From RGIG464 sp045643185 (GTDB lineage Bacteria; Myxococcota_A; Bradymonadia; UBA4248): DNA of 39,909 nt. The notes below the pieces were generated by a model. The model saw nothing but the letters and a program-made list of their open reading frames with translations, had not been told where the DNA came from and searched no databases. The DNA is taken from contig JAZUKH010000034.1 in assembly GCA_045643185.1 (NCBI GenBank), positions 1 through 39,909 of the forward strand, in the 5' to 3' direction. The first letter of the stretch is position 1. Each line of letters begins with the position of its first letter. Positions 33,172 to 39,909 of this stretch are shown piece after piece. Made by a program: the position numbers and the translations under genes.

Positions 33172-34158
33172 ATGTACCCAACGCTTATCGGCGAAGGAAT
33201 ATGGGCATTGCCATCCTATTTCACCATGGTCATGCTCGGTTTCTTCGTCAATGCTCTTTTGCTAAGAAATGAAGCCGAGCGCATTCACTGGGATCCTGTG
33301 CGCGCCATCGACCTCATGTTCGTGATCATCGCCGCATCCATTATCGGCGCGCGACTCGCACACGTCCTTTTTGACGGCTACATCACCGATTATTACTGGC
33401 TCTGCGCCGATCCCACACAACTCGCCGAAAAACTGCCAAACGGCGACCTCTGCACCAGCTCAGCCCAATGTCTTTCTGCACAAAACGCAGGTCACAACAT
33501 TGGGGCCATTTGCAACGACGGTTTCTGCATCCCAGAACGCGACTGTTTCCGCGTCTTCAAATTCTGGTCGGGCGGACTCACCTATTACGGCGGACTGATC
33601 CTGGCCATGATCTGCTCGTGGGTCTTTGCCAAAAAAGCGAAGTGGCCCTACCTCCAGCTGACTGACCTCGCAGCCCCGCTCATCGCCTTTGGCCTGGCCT
33701 TTGGCCGACTCGGCTGCTTCCTGGCCGGCTGCTGCTTTGGTCAACGCACCGACATGCCCTGGGGCATCAAATTCCCCATCCATTCCGACGCCTGGCAACT
33801 GCACCGCGACCTCTATTACCCCGAACTCCAGGCGCAACACAACGTCACCGGCGTCTGGGAATCGCTCCCTGTTCACCCGACGCAGCTGTATGAACTCCTG
33901 GGCGCACTCGTCATCGCCGCCTTCCTCTGGTTCTATCAACGAAAACACATGCGTTTCCATGGTCAAAGCACCGCGATCCTGCTCATTGCCTACGGCATTC
34001 TGCGCTTCGTCATCGAGTTCTGGCGCGCCGATCAGCGCGGCGGCTACATTCTGTCAACCTCCCAGTGGATCAGCATTCCTATGTGTCTCCTCGGCATCGT
34101 TTTAATCATTCGAGGACGCAAACACCCACTCGTTGCAGAATCCAAAACAGAAGCATAA
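33172..34158 (+). CDS. lgt: Prolipoprotein diacylglyceryl transferase (Lgt family) with Cys-rich insert
   Basis: 328 residues, about seven membrane segments. Family marks: IGARLAHVLFDGY (58-70), WSGGLTYYGGL (132-142), FGRLGCFLAGCCFG (177-190), VHPTQLYE (234-241) and LRFVIEFWRADQRGG (277-291). Lgt moves a diacylglyceryl group to the lipobox Cys. The signature has CFLAGCC in place of the E. coli NFINGEL and Tyr in place of His103, a variant form of the family that I recall from other phyla. Residues about 72-128 are an insert with six Cys (78, 94, 100, 114, 119, 125), including CTSSAQC and CNDGFC. No strong ribosome site before ATG 33172. Three lipoproteins in this window would be substrates. 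Confidence 0.85.
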   Translation: MYPTLIGEGIWALPSYFTMVMLGFFVNALLLRNEAERIHWDPVRAIDLMFVIIAASIIGARLAHVLFDGYITDYYWLCADPTQLAEKLPNGDLCTSSAQCLSAQNAGHNIGAICNDGFCIPERDCFRVFKFWSGGLTYYGGLILAMICSWVFAKKAKWPYLQLTDLAAPLIAFGLAFGRLGCFLAGCCFGQRTDMPWGIKFPIHSDAWQLHRDLYYPELQAQHNVTGVWESLPVHPTQLYELLGALVIAAFLWFYQRKHMRFHGQSTAILLIAYGILRFVIEFWRADQRGGYILSTSQWISIPMCLLGIVLIIRGRKHPLVAESKTEA

Positions 34159-34163
34159 GGAGG

Positions 34164-34279
34164 AGGGGGAAGTCTCCCCCTACGCGTCTATTGGCGGCGA
34201 ATTTGTAGAGACGCAATATTTTGCGCCTCTACAAATTCCCATTCGCCAATACGCCGCTACCCCTTCGCCTGGCAGGGCC
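34164..34279. repeat. Composite palindromic repeat, copy B
   Basis: It starts 6 nt after the lgt stop with AGGGGGA-agtc-TCCCCCT (34164-34181). TACGCGTCTATTGGCG leads to a long stem: AATTTGTAGAG (34200-34210) with CTCTACAAATT (34227-34237), inner CGCAA/TTGCG, outer ATTGGCG (34190-34196) with CGCCAAT (34244-34250). AATACGCCGCTACCCC and CGCCTGGCAGGGCC (34266-34279) close it. Confidence 0.88.
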
Positions 34280-34393
34280 TTCTCCCAAGTGGACTGCTCC
34301 AAAACAAAGTATTCAAGAATAAACGAACAAACTAAAAATATGATCCTTGACTGAACTGTAACCCGTTTTCAAACTCTGCTCAAAAAAAAAGCG

Positions 34394-34422
34394 TTGACAC
34401 TTCGACGCGTTATCTATAAACA
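34394..34422 (+). promoter_or_regulatory. Sigma-70-like promoter of a candidate small RNA
   Basis: Perfect -35 TTGACA (34394-34399). -10 candidates are TATAAA (34415-34420, 15-nt spacer) or TAAACA (34417-34422, 17-nt). A run of nine A residues sits just upstream. No coding start follows before the terminator. Confidence 0.6.
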
Positions 34423-34427
34423 CGCGT

Positions 34428-34497
34428 TTGTTCTGCGACATCCTGTCGCAGACCCCGCGCGGCATGTGACTTCCCCCGGTTCATGCCGCTTTTTTTG
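34428..34497 (+). ncRNA. Candidate small structured RNA, about 70 nt
   Basis: Hairpin 1: TCTGCGACA-tcc-TGTCGCAGA (34432-34452), 9 bp. Hairpin 2 is the terminator GCGGCATG / CATGCCGC (34459-34466, 34482-34489), whose 15-nt loop carries GACTTCCCCC. Preceded by TTGACA and followed by seven T. It resembles no RNA family I can name. Boundaries are inferred from the promoter and terminator. Confidence 0.55.
34459..34496 (+). terminator. Intrinsic terminator with C-rich loop
   Basis: Perfect 8-bp stem GCGGCATG (34459-34466) with CATGCCGC (34482-34489), then T7 (34490-34496). Confidence 0.85.
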
Positions 34498-34538
34498 TTT
34501 TTCACGTCACCTAAAGCCATTCAGCGCAGTCTGGCCTA

Positions 34539-34567
34539 TTGACATGCCTGGTACCGTTGAATACAAA
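34539..34567 (+). promoter_or_regulatory. Sigma-70-like promoter upstream of the M3 peptidase gene
   Basis: TTGACA (34539-34544), 17-nt spacer, TACAAA (34562-34567). It predicts a leader of about 250 nt before ATG 34824, holding two AACAAGTTGT motifs and the repeat at 34645-34738. The interval 34280-34823 has no supported protein gene. Confidence 0.5.
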
Positions 34568-34644
34568 AAGCGCATGAACGCGAACCGTTCTAAGCGCGAG
34601 ACAACATGAGAAAACCAAACAAGTTGTGTCGAAATCAAAAAAAA

Positions 34645-34738
34645 CGCGGCGCGTATTGACAGAGCGTAGAGCCGTCCGGGTCGGGCGGCTCAAGCGAGGG
34701 AGAAGCGACGCGGGCGCGGTGTATGAAATAGCCGCGCC
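34645..34738. repeat. Palindromic intergenic repeat (reverse orientation)
   Basis: Outer arms CGCGGCGCGTATTG (34645-34658) and GAAATAGCCGCGCC (34725-34738). Inner hairpin GAGCCGTCC-gggtc-GGGCGGCTC (34669-34691) pairs with one G-T wobble. Same CTATT/AATACG family, but here inside a leader rather than right after a stop. Confidence 0.65.
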
Positions 34739-34772
34739 TAAAAACAATAGATAATCGGGTGTTTATGCCCAT

Positions 34773-34785
34773 AACAAGTTGTAAC
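34773..34785 (+). promoter_or_regulatory. AACAAGTTGTAAC motif, copy 2
   Basis: Exact repeat of 30629-30641, located 38 nt before the start of the M3 lipoprotein gene; a 10-nt version (AACAAGTTGT) lies at 34618-34627. Confidence 0.4.
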
Positions 34786-34823
34786 AACCCTAACCATTTC
34801 AATAAAAAACAATGCGGATCGAC

Positions 34824-37013
34824 ATGAAACAAATCTTGCCAATTCTACTCGCCCTTACGCTTCTCGGTTGTACAGGAACAAATAGTGTTCCAAACTCACC
34901 AACCCAAACAGAACAAACAGAGACAGCCTCACAGTCTTTTACATTTCAATATAAAACAATGCTTGATCCCTCTAATCCATTTGCAGTCAAAAGTACACTT
35001 CCCTTCGGTCTCGTCGATTTTAGCAAGATCCGCCCAGAGCATTATCGTCAAGCTTTCGACGCCGGTATGGCGCAGAATCTCGAAGAAATAGAGCAGATCA
35101 TTGCTCAGTCAGGCGAACCGACATTTGAAAACACCATTATTCCGCTCGAATTAAGTGGCGGTCTTCTTTACAAAGCTAGTTTATATTTTTCTAATGACGC
35201 AGGTGCAAACACCAACGACGAAATCAAAGCGATCCAGACCGAATATTCATCTAAACTGGCATCACACGATGATGACATTTACCTTAATGAGAAGTTGTTT
35301 AAGCGCATCGAATCTATCTATGAAAAGCGCGACAAGCTGAATCTTGATGCAGAATCGCTAAGAATTCTTGAACATTATTATAAAGAATTCGTCCGTTCTG
35401 GAGCCAAGCTGTCTGAGGAAGGTAAAGAAAAAATACGTAAGATCAACCATGAACTGGCAGAACTCACAACGGCGTATGGTCAGAATATCCTTACAGAAAT
35501 GAACGATTCGGCCGTCGTCGTTGATGATGCTGCCGAACTGGATGGGCTTGACGCGGAACAAATCAAGGCAGCCGCGGAGGAAGCCAAAAAACGAGGCTTG
35601 AACGGAAAATTTGTGATCACCTTAAAGAATACGACGATCCAACCTATTTTGAAGTCACTCAATAACCGTTCTCTTCGTGCAAGAATTCATCAAGCGTCTA
35701 TCTCACGCGGCTTACGCGGAAATGCGGCAGATAATACGGAAAAAGCATTTAGGATCGCAGAACTCAGAACAGAGCGAGCAAACCTTCTTGGCTATAAGAC
35801 GTACGCCGAGTTTTCGATTGAAAAGCAAGTGGCAAAAACCGTCGATGCGGTCAATGATATGCAAAATCAGCTTGTGGAGCCGACCAAGGCGAGTTTAGCC
35901 AAAGAAGCGGCGGAACTCCAGAGACTGATCGATGCTGAGAATGGAGGATTTGAGTTATCGGCTTACGATTGGTTATATTATGCAGAGAAATTAAGAAAAC
36001 AGAAATATGACTTCGACGACAATGCGCTAAAACCGTATTTTGAGCTCGACAATGTGATTCAAAATGGGGTGTTTTATGCGGCGAATAAGCTTTATGGCAT
36101 TACCTTTAAGGAAAGAAAAGACATCCCGACATACAATGCGGATGTCAGAATCTTTGAAGTGTTTGACGCTGACGGCAGTTCACTGGCGCTATTTATCGGT
36201 GACTATTATGCGCGTCCATCCAAACGAGGGGGCGCATGGAAATCGAATCTTGCCTCACAGTCAAAATTAACGCATGAAAAACCGATCGTTCTCAATCAAA
36301 TAAATATCAGTAAACCCGCAGATGGTGAAAAAACACTTTTGACATACGATGAAGTCACGACGCTATTTCACGAATTTGGCCATGCACTTCATGAAATGTT
36401 TTCTAACGTGACCTATCCATCCTTCGCAGGTACGAAAGTGCCTCGTGATTTTGTCGAATTTCCATCACAATTCAATGAGATATGGGCGCTTTGGCCGGAA
36501 GTTCTCGATCACTATGCCGTTCATTATCAAACGGGTGAAAAGTTGCCCCAGGCGCTCGTCGACAAGGTCGTCGCAGCATCCAAATTCAATCAGGGGTATA
36601 TGACCACGGAGCATCTTGCAGCAGCGATCCTTGATCAAAAATATCATCAACTGAGTCTTGACCAATTGCAATCGCTCTCTCACAATTCTTTGGCTGACGT
36701 CGAAAAGCAATTACTCGCCGAAGCCGGTCTCGACATACAAACAACGCCTCCGCGATATCGAACAGCCTATTATAACCACGTTTTTGCCGGCGGATATGCC
36801 GCAGGTTATTACGCATATATGTGGTCGGAGATCCTCGATGCAGATGCAGAAGATTGGTTCAAAACTCACGGATTTTCCCGCGAGAACGGCGATCATCTTC
36901 GTAAGACGGTCCTTTCAAAAGGATATACTGAAGATAGTATGAAGTTATATCACGACTTTGCAGGTCGCGATCCATCCATCGATCCCTTCTTAATGCGTCG
37001 CGGATTAAAATAA
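34824..37013 (+). CDS. M3-family zinc oligopeptidase / peptidyl-dipeptidase (Dcp-like) lipoprotein
   Basis: 729 residues from ATG 34824 (GGA 5 nt upstream; an ATG four codons earlier has none). Lipobox TLLGC gives Cys16 after a short signal sequence. The Zn site HEFGH is at 516-520 (TTLFHEFGHALHEMF), with the third ligand Glu in RDFVEFPSQF, the classic M3 arrangement. Other family blocks are FGLVDFSKIRPEHYRQAFDA, AELRTERANLLGYKTYAEFS and the C-terminal FAGGYAAGYYAYMWSEI. Size fits Dcp (about 680) plus lipoprotein leader. It cleaves dipeptides or short peptides, here at the envelope. Codons are more A/T-ending than in the genes before 34 kb. Confidence 0.93.
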   Translation: MKQILPILLALTLLGCTGTNSVPNSPTQTEQTETASQSFTFQYKTMLDPSNPFAVKSTLPFGLVDFSKIRPEHYRQAFDAGMAQNLEEIEQIIAQSGEPTFENTIIPLELSGGLLYKASLYFSNDAGANTNDEIKAIQTEYSSKLASHDDDIYLNEKLFKRIESIYEKRDKLNLDAESLRILEHYYKEFVRSGAKLSEEGKEKIRKINHELAELTTAYGQNILTEMNDSAVVVDDAAELDGLDAEQIKAAAEEAKKRGLNGKFVITLKNTTIQPILKSLNNRSLRARIHQASISRGLRGNAADNTEKAFRIAELRTERANLLGYKTYAEFSIEKQVAKTVDAVNDMQNQLVEPTKASLAKEAAELQRLIDAENGGFELSAYDWLYYAEKLRKQKYDFDDNALKPYFELDNVIQNGVFYAANKLYGITFKERKDIPTYNADVRIFEVFDADGSSLALFIGDYYARPSKRGGAWKSNLASQSKLTHEKPIVLNQINISKPADGEKTLLTYDEVTTLFHEFGHALHEMFSNVTYPSFAGTKVPRDFVEFPSQFNEIWALWPEVLDHYAVHYQTGEKLPQALVDKVVAASKFNQGYMTTEHLAAAILDQKYHQLSLDQLQSLSHNSLADVEKQLLAEAGLDIQTTPPRYRTAYYNHVFAGGYAAGYYAYMWSEILDADAEDWFKTHGFSRENGDHLRKTVLSKGYTEDSMKLYHDFAGRDPSIDPFLMRRGLK

Positions 37014-37088
37014 CTAACAAGCATTGAGCCATGAACATCATCCAAGTACATATTCTTCTGCTTCGACTCTCCTAGTTATTCATTGAAG

Positions 37089-37105
37089 TCCCGGCGTTGC
37101 CGGGA
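37089..37105. repeat. Small hairpin between peptidase and ankyrin genes
   Basis: TCCCGGC-gtt-GCCGGGA, a perfect 7-bp stem about 75 nt after the peptidase stop. It could terminate or attenuate. AAGGAG (37131-37136) for the next gene follows. Confidence 0.45.
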
Positions 37106-37142
37106 TGCAATTGCTGCATAATAATATGCCAAGGAGACAAAA

Positions 37143-38507
37143 ATGAACCATAGATCCTTACTCAACCTCTTTATCGTTTTTTCATTGTTTACATGTTTCG
37201 CAATTGTGCCCCACATTAATGCATTCGCCCAGGAAAAGAAGAAGGACGGTATATACAGCAATCATTCAATGAAAGCAGAAAACAAAAAATGCGCAAAAAT
37301 TATCTTCGATGAAGATAGAGAATTGAAAGATGACTGGGTGGATAAGCTCATTGAATCAAAAATTGATATTAATTGTAATATTTATACAGATGTTGAAATA
37401 AATTATTATCTATACGATCTTGAACAAGAACCTCCATTTAGGAGATTTCCTGAAGAAACCATAGAAACCAAAGTCCTAGTTACACCGCTATATCTTAGCT
37501 TGAATAACCTGAATGATCCTAGTGACCAAGAAAAACTCATAAAAGCAGGCGCTGATATTAACAAGCTTCTCTGGACTCAAAACATAATTGAGATTATGGC
37601 ATTAACATCCGTTTTTGATATCTATAATTTAATCAAAAATTATAAGATTAATTTTAATATTAACAGCATCAAGTCTGTCGACAAAAAATCAATTATGCGC
37701 ATGCTAATAGTAAAATTGTTACAGAATTCGTATAGTTTATTTGAGGACGGAAAAATTACTTCTGAAGATACAAACGATGAGGGTATTAATTATGCTACAG
37801 AATTTTCCTCTTATTACGAACTACTTATTAATTTTCTTAAGTTCGGTGCCGATATCAAAGGTGGTAAAGAAAAGCTAAATGATTTGCTCGAAATGCCCCG
37901 TGACAAATTTGCGAATGAAATTGTTAAATATGGCTTTAATATCAATGAAAAAGATATCCGTGGCGTAACGCCTCTCATGGAAATGATTTACTATAGAAGC
38001 GTAGATAATATGCTTCCTTCACCTAGTATGCTTGAAGAGAGTCAAAACCAAAATAAAGACCTGACAAACCGAAAATTTGAACATTATGATCCTATCCAAG
38101 TGTTGATCGACGCCGGTGCTGATGTGAATTTGGCTGATAATGAAGGACACACCCCACTCCATATCGCTATGCACCCAAAAGTAATTCGAGCTTTGCTCAA
38201 TAAAGGCGCTAACACTAACGCGCGGGATCGACGTGGTCAAACACCACTTCACGCCGCCGTTTTCAAGGACATACGAGTACTTCAAAGCATTCTTGAAGCT
38301 TGTCCAAACAGTAATATCAAAGATCGCCAAGGAAATACAGCTTTGGATTTGGCTATAGCAAAAGGATTTGAAGAACAGATCTCACTATTGAAGGCGTATA
38401 ATCCCAAGAACTGTTCAAATATCGTTCCGGAGAAAAATGCCACGACAAAACAAAAATCAACGAAAAAGCCCACGATAAATAAAAGCAAACTCGTCAAAAA
38501 AGGCTAA
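37143..38507 (+). CDS. Secreted ankyrin-repeat protein
   Basis: 454 residues; AAGGAG 6 nt before ATG 37143. A signal peptide (residues 1-29, LLNLFIVFSLFTCFAIVPH then AFA) is followed by a Lys-rich mature start. Ankyrin units are clear from about 270: RGVTPLMEMIYYRS, IQVLIDAGADVNLADNEGHT, TPLHIAMHPKVIRALLNKGA, GQTPLHAAVFKDIRVLQSIL and GNTALDLAIAKGFEEQISLL. The first half keeps weaker repeat traces (DQEKLIKAGADINKLLW; FLKFGADIKGG). Ankyrin arrays bind proteins; the export signal points to an envelope or extracellular role. The C-terminus is Lys-rich (KKPTINKSKLVKKG). The gene is markedly AT-rich against its surroundings, suggesting recent transfer or different selection. Confidence 0.85.
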   Translation: MNHRSLLNLFIVFSLFTCFAIVPHINAFAQEKKKDGIYSNHSMKAENKKCAKIIFDEDRELKDDWVDKLIESKIDINCNIYTDVEINYYLYDLEQEPPFRRFPEETIETKVLVTPLYLSLNNLNDPSDQEKLIKAGADINKLLWTQNIIEIMALTSVFDIYNLIKNYKINFNINSIKSVDKKSIMRMLIVKLLQNSYSLFEDGKITSEDTNDEGINYATEFSSYYELLINFLKFGADIKGGKEKLNDLLEMPRDKFANEIVKYGFNINEKDIRGVTPLMEMIYYRSVDNMLPSPSMLEESQNQNKDLTNRKFEHYDPIQVLIDAGADVNLADNEGHTPLHIAMHPKVIRALLNKGANTNARDRRGQTPLHAAVFKDIRVLQSILEACPNSNIKDRQGNTALDLAIAKGFEEQISLLKAYNPKNCSNIVPEKNATTKQKSTKKPTINKSKLVKKG

Positions 38508-38520
38508 AACAAATAAAAGC

Positions 38521-38784
38521 CACTGCTGTCCCACGAAAAATTCGCAGAATAGCTGGTTCGAATCTCTAAATATGCTATAAGCAATTCGCCAAAACCTTTT
38601 ATTTACTCATTTCATTCATATAATTTAAGCCAAAATCGAAATTATCCATTTGAAAAATTATAAATTGGATTCGGCTCAATTTGTTTAATCACGCTATGAT
38701 TTGGAACTTTTTGACTCCAAAACAGCCTCAAACCATTGCGGTTAAACAGTTTGAGCTGTTTTGAAAACTCGGGGGACAGCAGTG
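38521..38784. mobile_element. MITE-like element with 12-bp terminal inverted repeats
   Basis: CACTGCTGTCCC (38521-38532) and GGGACAGCAGTG (38773-38784) are perfect inverted repeats bounding 264 AT-rich bp without a gene. Inside, CAAAACAGCCTCAAAC (38718-38733) pairs with 38749-38763 except one bulged C, and TTGGA/TCCAA (38701-38705/38716-38720) pairs next to it. No target duplication is obvious. The ends resemble those I recall for some IS4-like insertion sequences. Confidence 0.55.
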
Positions 38785-38790
38785 CCCCCG
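38770..38790 (-). terminator. Terminator-like hairpin after the Rpn gene
   Basis: CGGGGG (38770-38775), 9-nt loop, CCCCCG (38785-38790). On the minus strand it is followed by AGTTTTC. It overlaps one end of the MITE-like element and lies 8 nt after the Rpn stop. Confidence 0.55.
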
Positions 38791-38798
38791 AAGAAACC

Positions 38799-39797
38799 TC
38801 ACTTTTCCATCGCCGCCCTAAACGTCGCCTCGCTCATGCCTGCCTTCTGCGCTGCCGTCTCCAATGACAGAATTCCGTCTCGCACAAGGCCTATAAGCAT
38901 CTGCAACGCCCCCAATGCCTTACCTTCCGCAAGCCCGAGCTCTTTGCCTTCCACAAGCCCTAGCTCTTTGCCTTCCGCAAGCCCGAGTTCCTTGCCCTCC
39001 ACAAGCCCCGCTTCACGTCCCTCGTTGTAATGTGTCTGCTCGACGGCGAAAATATCCCAATAATCCATCAAACTGCGGTCATAGATGCGCTGATCATCTT
39101 CATCAAGGCAGGCATACCGCGCCTGTTCAAAAAACTGATCAAATGCATCGCCCGTCAATGATTCAGGACGCTCACATTCAGTCTCGGCCATGGTCTTGAT
39201 CGCATACAGCCACTTGTCCAAAAGCGTTTTCAGATCGGCCTCGGCTTTTGAAAATTTCGGCATTTCTACATATATAAATGTCAATGTCTTGCTAAAGACA
39301 ACTTTTGTGTCGATATCCATGAGCTGAATCACGTGACGGTACGCGCTCGACGCGTCGCGGCCGTCGGCTTTGCCGTCTTGCACGACAGCCCTGGTTCCCG
39401 CAGGCACTGTCAAATCCGCCTTGTCGAGCGTAAAATTCAAAATCCCGATGGAATAAACGCGTTTTAACTCAAAATTCCAAGCGCCTTTGGGCGCCTGCTT
39501 GCGAATCGGCGCCGCCGCATAAAACAGCATCCGGTCACGAAACGCATTCTGCCGCACGTTCTGCATCTCGACAATGATGTGCTCGCCTGTACTCGTCACG
39601 CAGTAAACGTCAAAAATGACGTGTCGATCCTCAGGCCCGGAGCCCAGATGCTCATTCTGTCGGTATTCCAGGTCCTCCACGACTTCCATGCCATCAAAGA
39701 TCGCATTCAAAAAGTCGATCAGAATGGCTTTGTTTTTTTCAGTTCCAAACAGCCACTTAAACCCAAAATCGGTATAAGGATTAATATATTTCGACAT
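38799..39797 (-). CDS. Rpn-family PD-(D/E)XK nuclease / putative transposase
   Basis: 332 residues; GGAGG 6 nt before ATG 39797. The start YINPYTDFGFKWLFGTEKNK and FLNAIF are typical of the PDDEXK_2 / Rpn (recombination-promoting nuclease) family. Active-site candidates are Asp63 (FDVYC) and the E77-x-Q79 pair in HIIVEMQN. ERMLFYAAAP-like RDRMLFYAAAPIRKQ and KVVFSKTLTFIYVEMPKF follow. A tandem 8-residue repeat (EGKELGLA/V, four units) lies near residues 264-295, then a short helix-turn-helix-like end (LSLETAAQKAGMSEATFRAA). Family members cut DNA and promote recA-independent recombination. Position beside a MITE-like element fits an accessory segment. Confidence 0.9.
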   Translation of the reverse strand: MSKYINPYTDFGFKWLFGTEKNKAILIDFLNAIFDGMEVVEDLEYRQNEHLGSGPEDRHVIFDVYCVTSTGEHIIVEMQNVRQNAFRDRMLFYAAAPIRKQAPKGAWNFELKRVYSIGILNFTLDKADLTVPAGTRAVVQDGKADGRDASSAYRHVIQLMDIDTKVVFSKTLTFIYVEMPKFSKAEADLKTLLDKWLYAIKTMAETECERPESLTGDAFDQFFEQARYACLDEDDQRIYDRSLMDYWDIFAVEQTHYNEGREAGLVEGKELGLAEGKELGLVEGKELGLAEGKALGALQMLIGLVRDGILSLETAAQKAGMSEATFRAAMEK

Positions 39798-39845
39798 CGT
39801 GGACCTCCAGGCGACAAAACGCGTTCATATCCTATTTCCATCATA

Positions 39846-39870
39846 ACTCGCCAATTTTCAAATGGCGAGT
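39846..39870. repeat. Hairpin upstream of the Rpn gene
   Basis: ACTCGCCA (39846-39853) pairs with TGGCGAGT (39863-39870). No T-tract that fits either strand well. Confidence 0.4.
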
Positions 39871-39882
39871 AAGTTTTGAACA

Positions 39883-39909
39883 GCGCGGGCTATCTCGCTA
39901 CGAGCCGTG
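39883..39909. repeat. Palindromic intergenic repeat, cut by the window end
   Basis: GCGCGGGCTAT (39883-39893) is the left arm seen at 24961, followed by CTCGctaCGAG. The right arm is beyond the window. Confidence 0.5.

Noticed and set aside
34394..34609. Open frame of 71 codons across the candidate small RNA
   Set aside because: It spans a -35 box, two hairpins and a strong terminator and has no ribosome site.
38545..38554. GGTTCGAATC, a tRNA T-loop-like sequence
   Set aside because: No matching D-arm, anticodon arm or acceptor stem around it; it lies inside the MITE-like element.
1..39909. CRISPR arrays, rRNA genes, complete tRNA genes, prophage or restriction systems
   Set aside because: No regularly spaced repeats of CRISPR size and no rRNA- or tRNA-like sequence were found in the intergenic regions, and no phage or restriction protein was recognised.

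Overview
The window reads as chromosomal DNA of a Gram-negative bacterium from the deltaproteobacterial / Myxococcota-like lineages. This rests on gene content, not on a marker gene. There is a PEGA-domain Ser/Thr kinase, an FHA-domain sigma-54 activator, two receiver-like proteins with Ser at the phospho-acceptor position (one with a DUF4388/PATAN-type tail), a very large TPR protein, a TonB-dependent receiver, several lipoproteins, and Cys-rich inserts in exported proteins. Base composition is roughly balanced, except for a visibly AT-rich stretch at about 34.8-38.8 kb.

Layout. 1-117 is the tail of an IS30-type transposase. 301-6999 is a 2232-residue disordered-plus-TPR protein, followed by an exported dual-specificity-type phosphatase (7142-7828). 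7949-26246 is one long minus-strand block. From right to left it holds a degenerate iron-alcohol-dehydrogenase-like protein, a tightly packed regulatory operon (pseudo-receiver/DUF4388, a 67-residue protein, FHA-sigma54 activator, repeat-like protein), a pseudo-receiver coiled-coil protein, a 1470-residue lipoprotein with a divergent 5'-nucleotidase fold coupled to a TonB-dependent receptor, the PEGA kinase, a serine hydrolase, RuvX and a degenerate receiver protein. 26471-29066 is a Dus tRNA-dihydrouridine synthase overlapping an ABC exporter. Convergent to the exporter is a 56-codon gene (29073-29243) that looks like a RiPP precursor with a lasso-type leader; prmA lies upstream of it. 30739-34158 encodes a DUF2914 lipoprotein, a MATE transporter and an Lgt-family protein with a Cys-rich insert. 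34.3-34.8 kb is a long intergenic region with two good sigma-70-like promoters and a likely small terminated RNA. 34824-38507 encodes an M3-family lipoprotein peptidase and a secreted ankyrin protein. A MITE-like element and an Rpn-type nuclease close the window.

How the parts may work together. The PEGA kinase and the FHA activator are a plausible phospho-Thr signalling pair, with the pseudo-receivers as protein-protein interaction modules. The nucleotidase-like lipoprotein and the TonB receptor are two nucleotides apart and probably act together at the outer membrane. The ABC exporter next to the putative precursor peptide is a candidate export partner, but its catalytic Glu is Gln and no maturation enzyme is visible.

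Most notable structure: a family of palindromic intergenic repeats. Most copies sit within 12 nt of a stop codon. They share the arms CTATT and AATACG, which pair except for a conserved bulged C, and three copies are longer composites with G-run/C-run ends.
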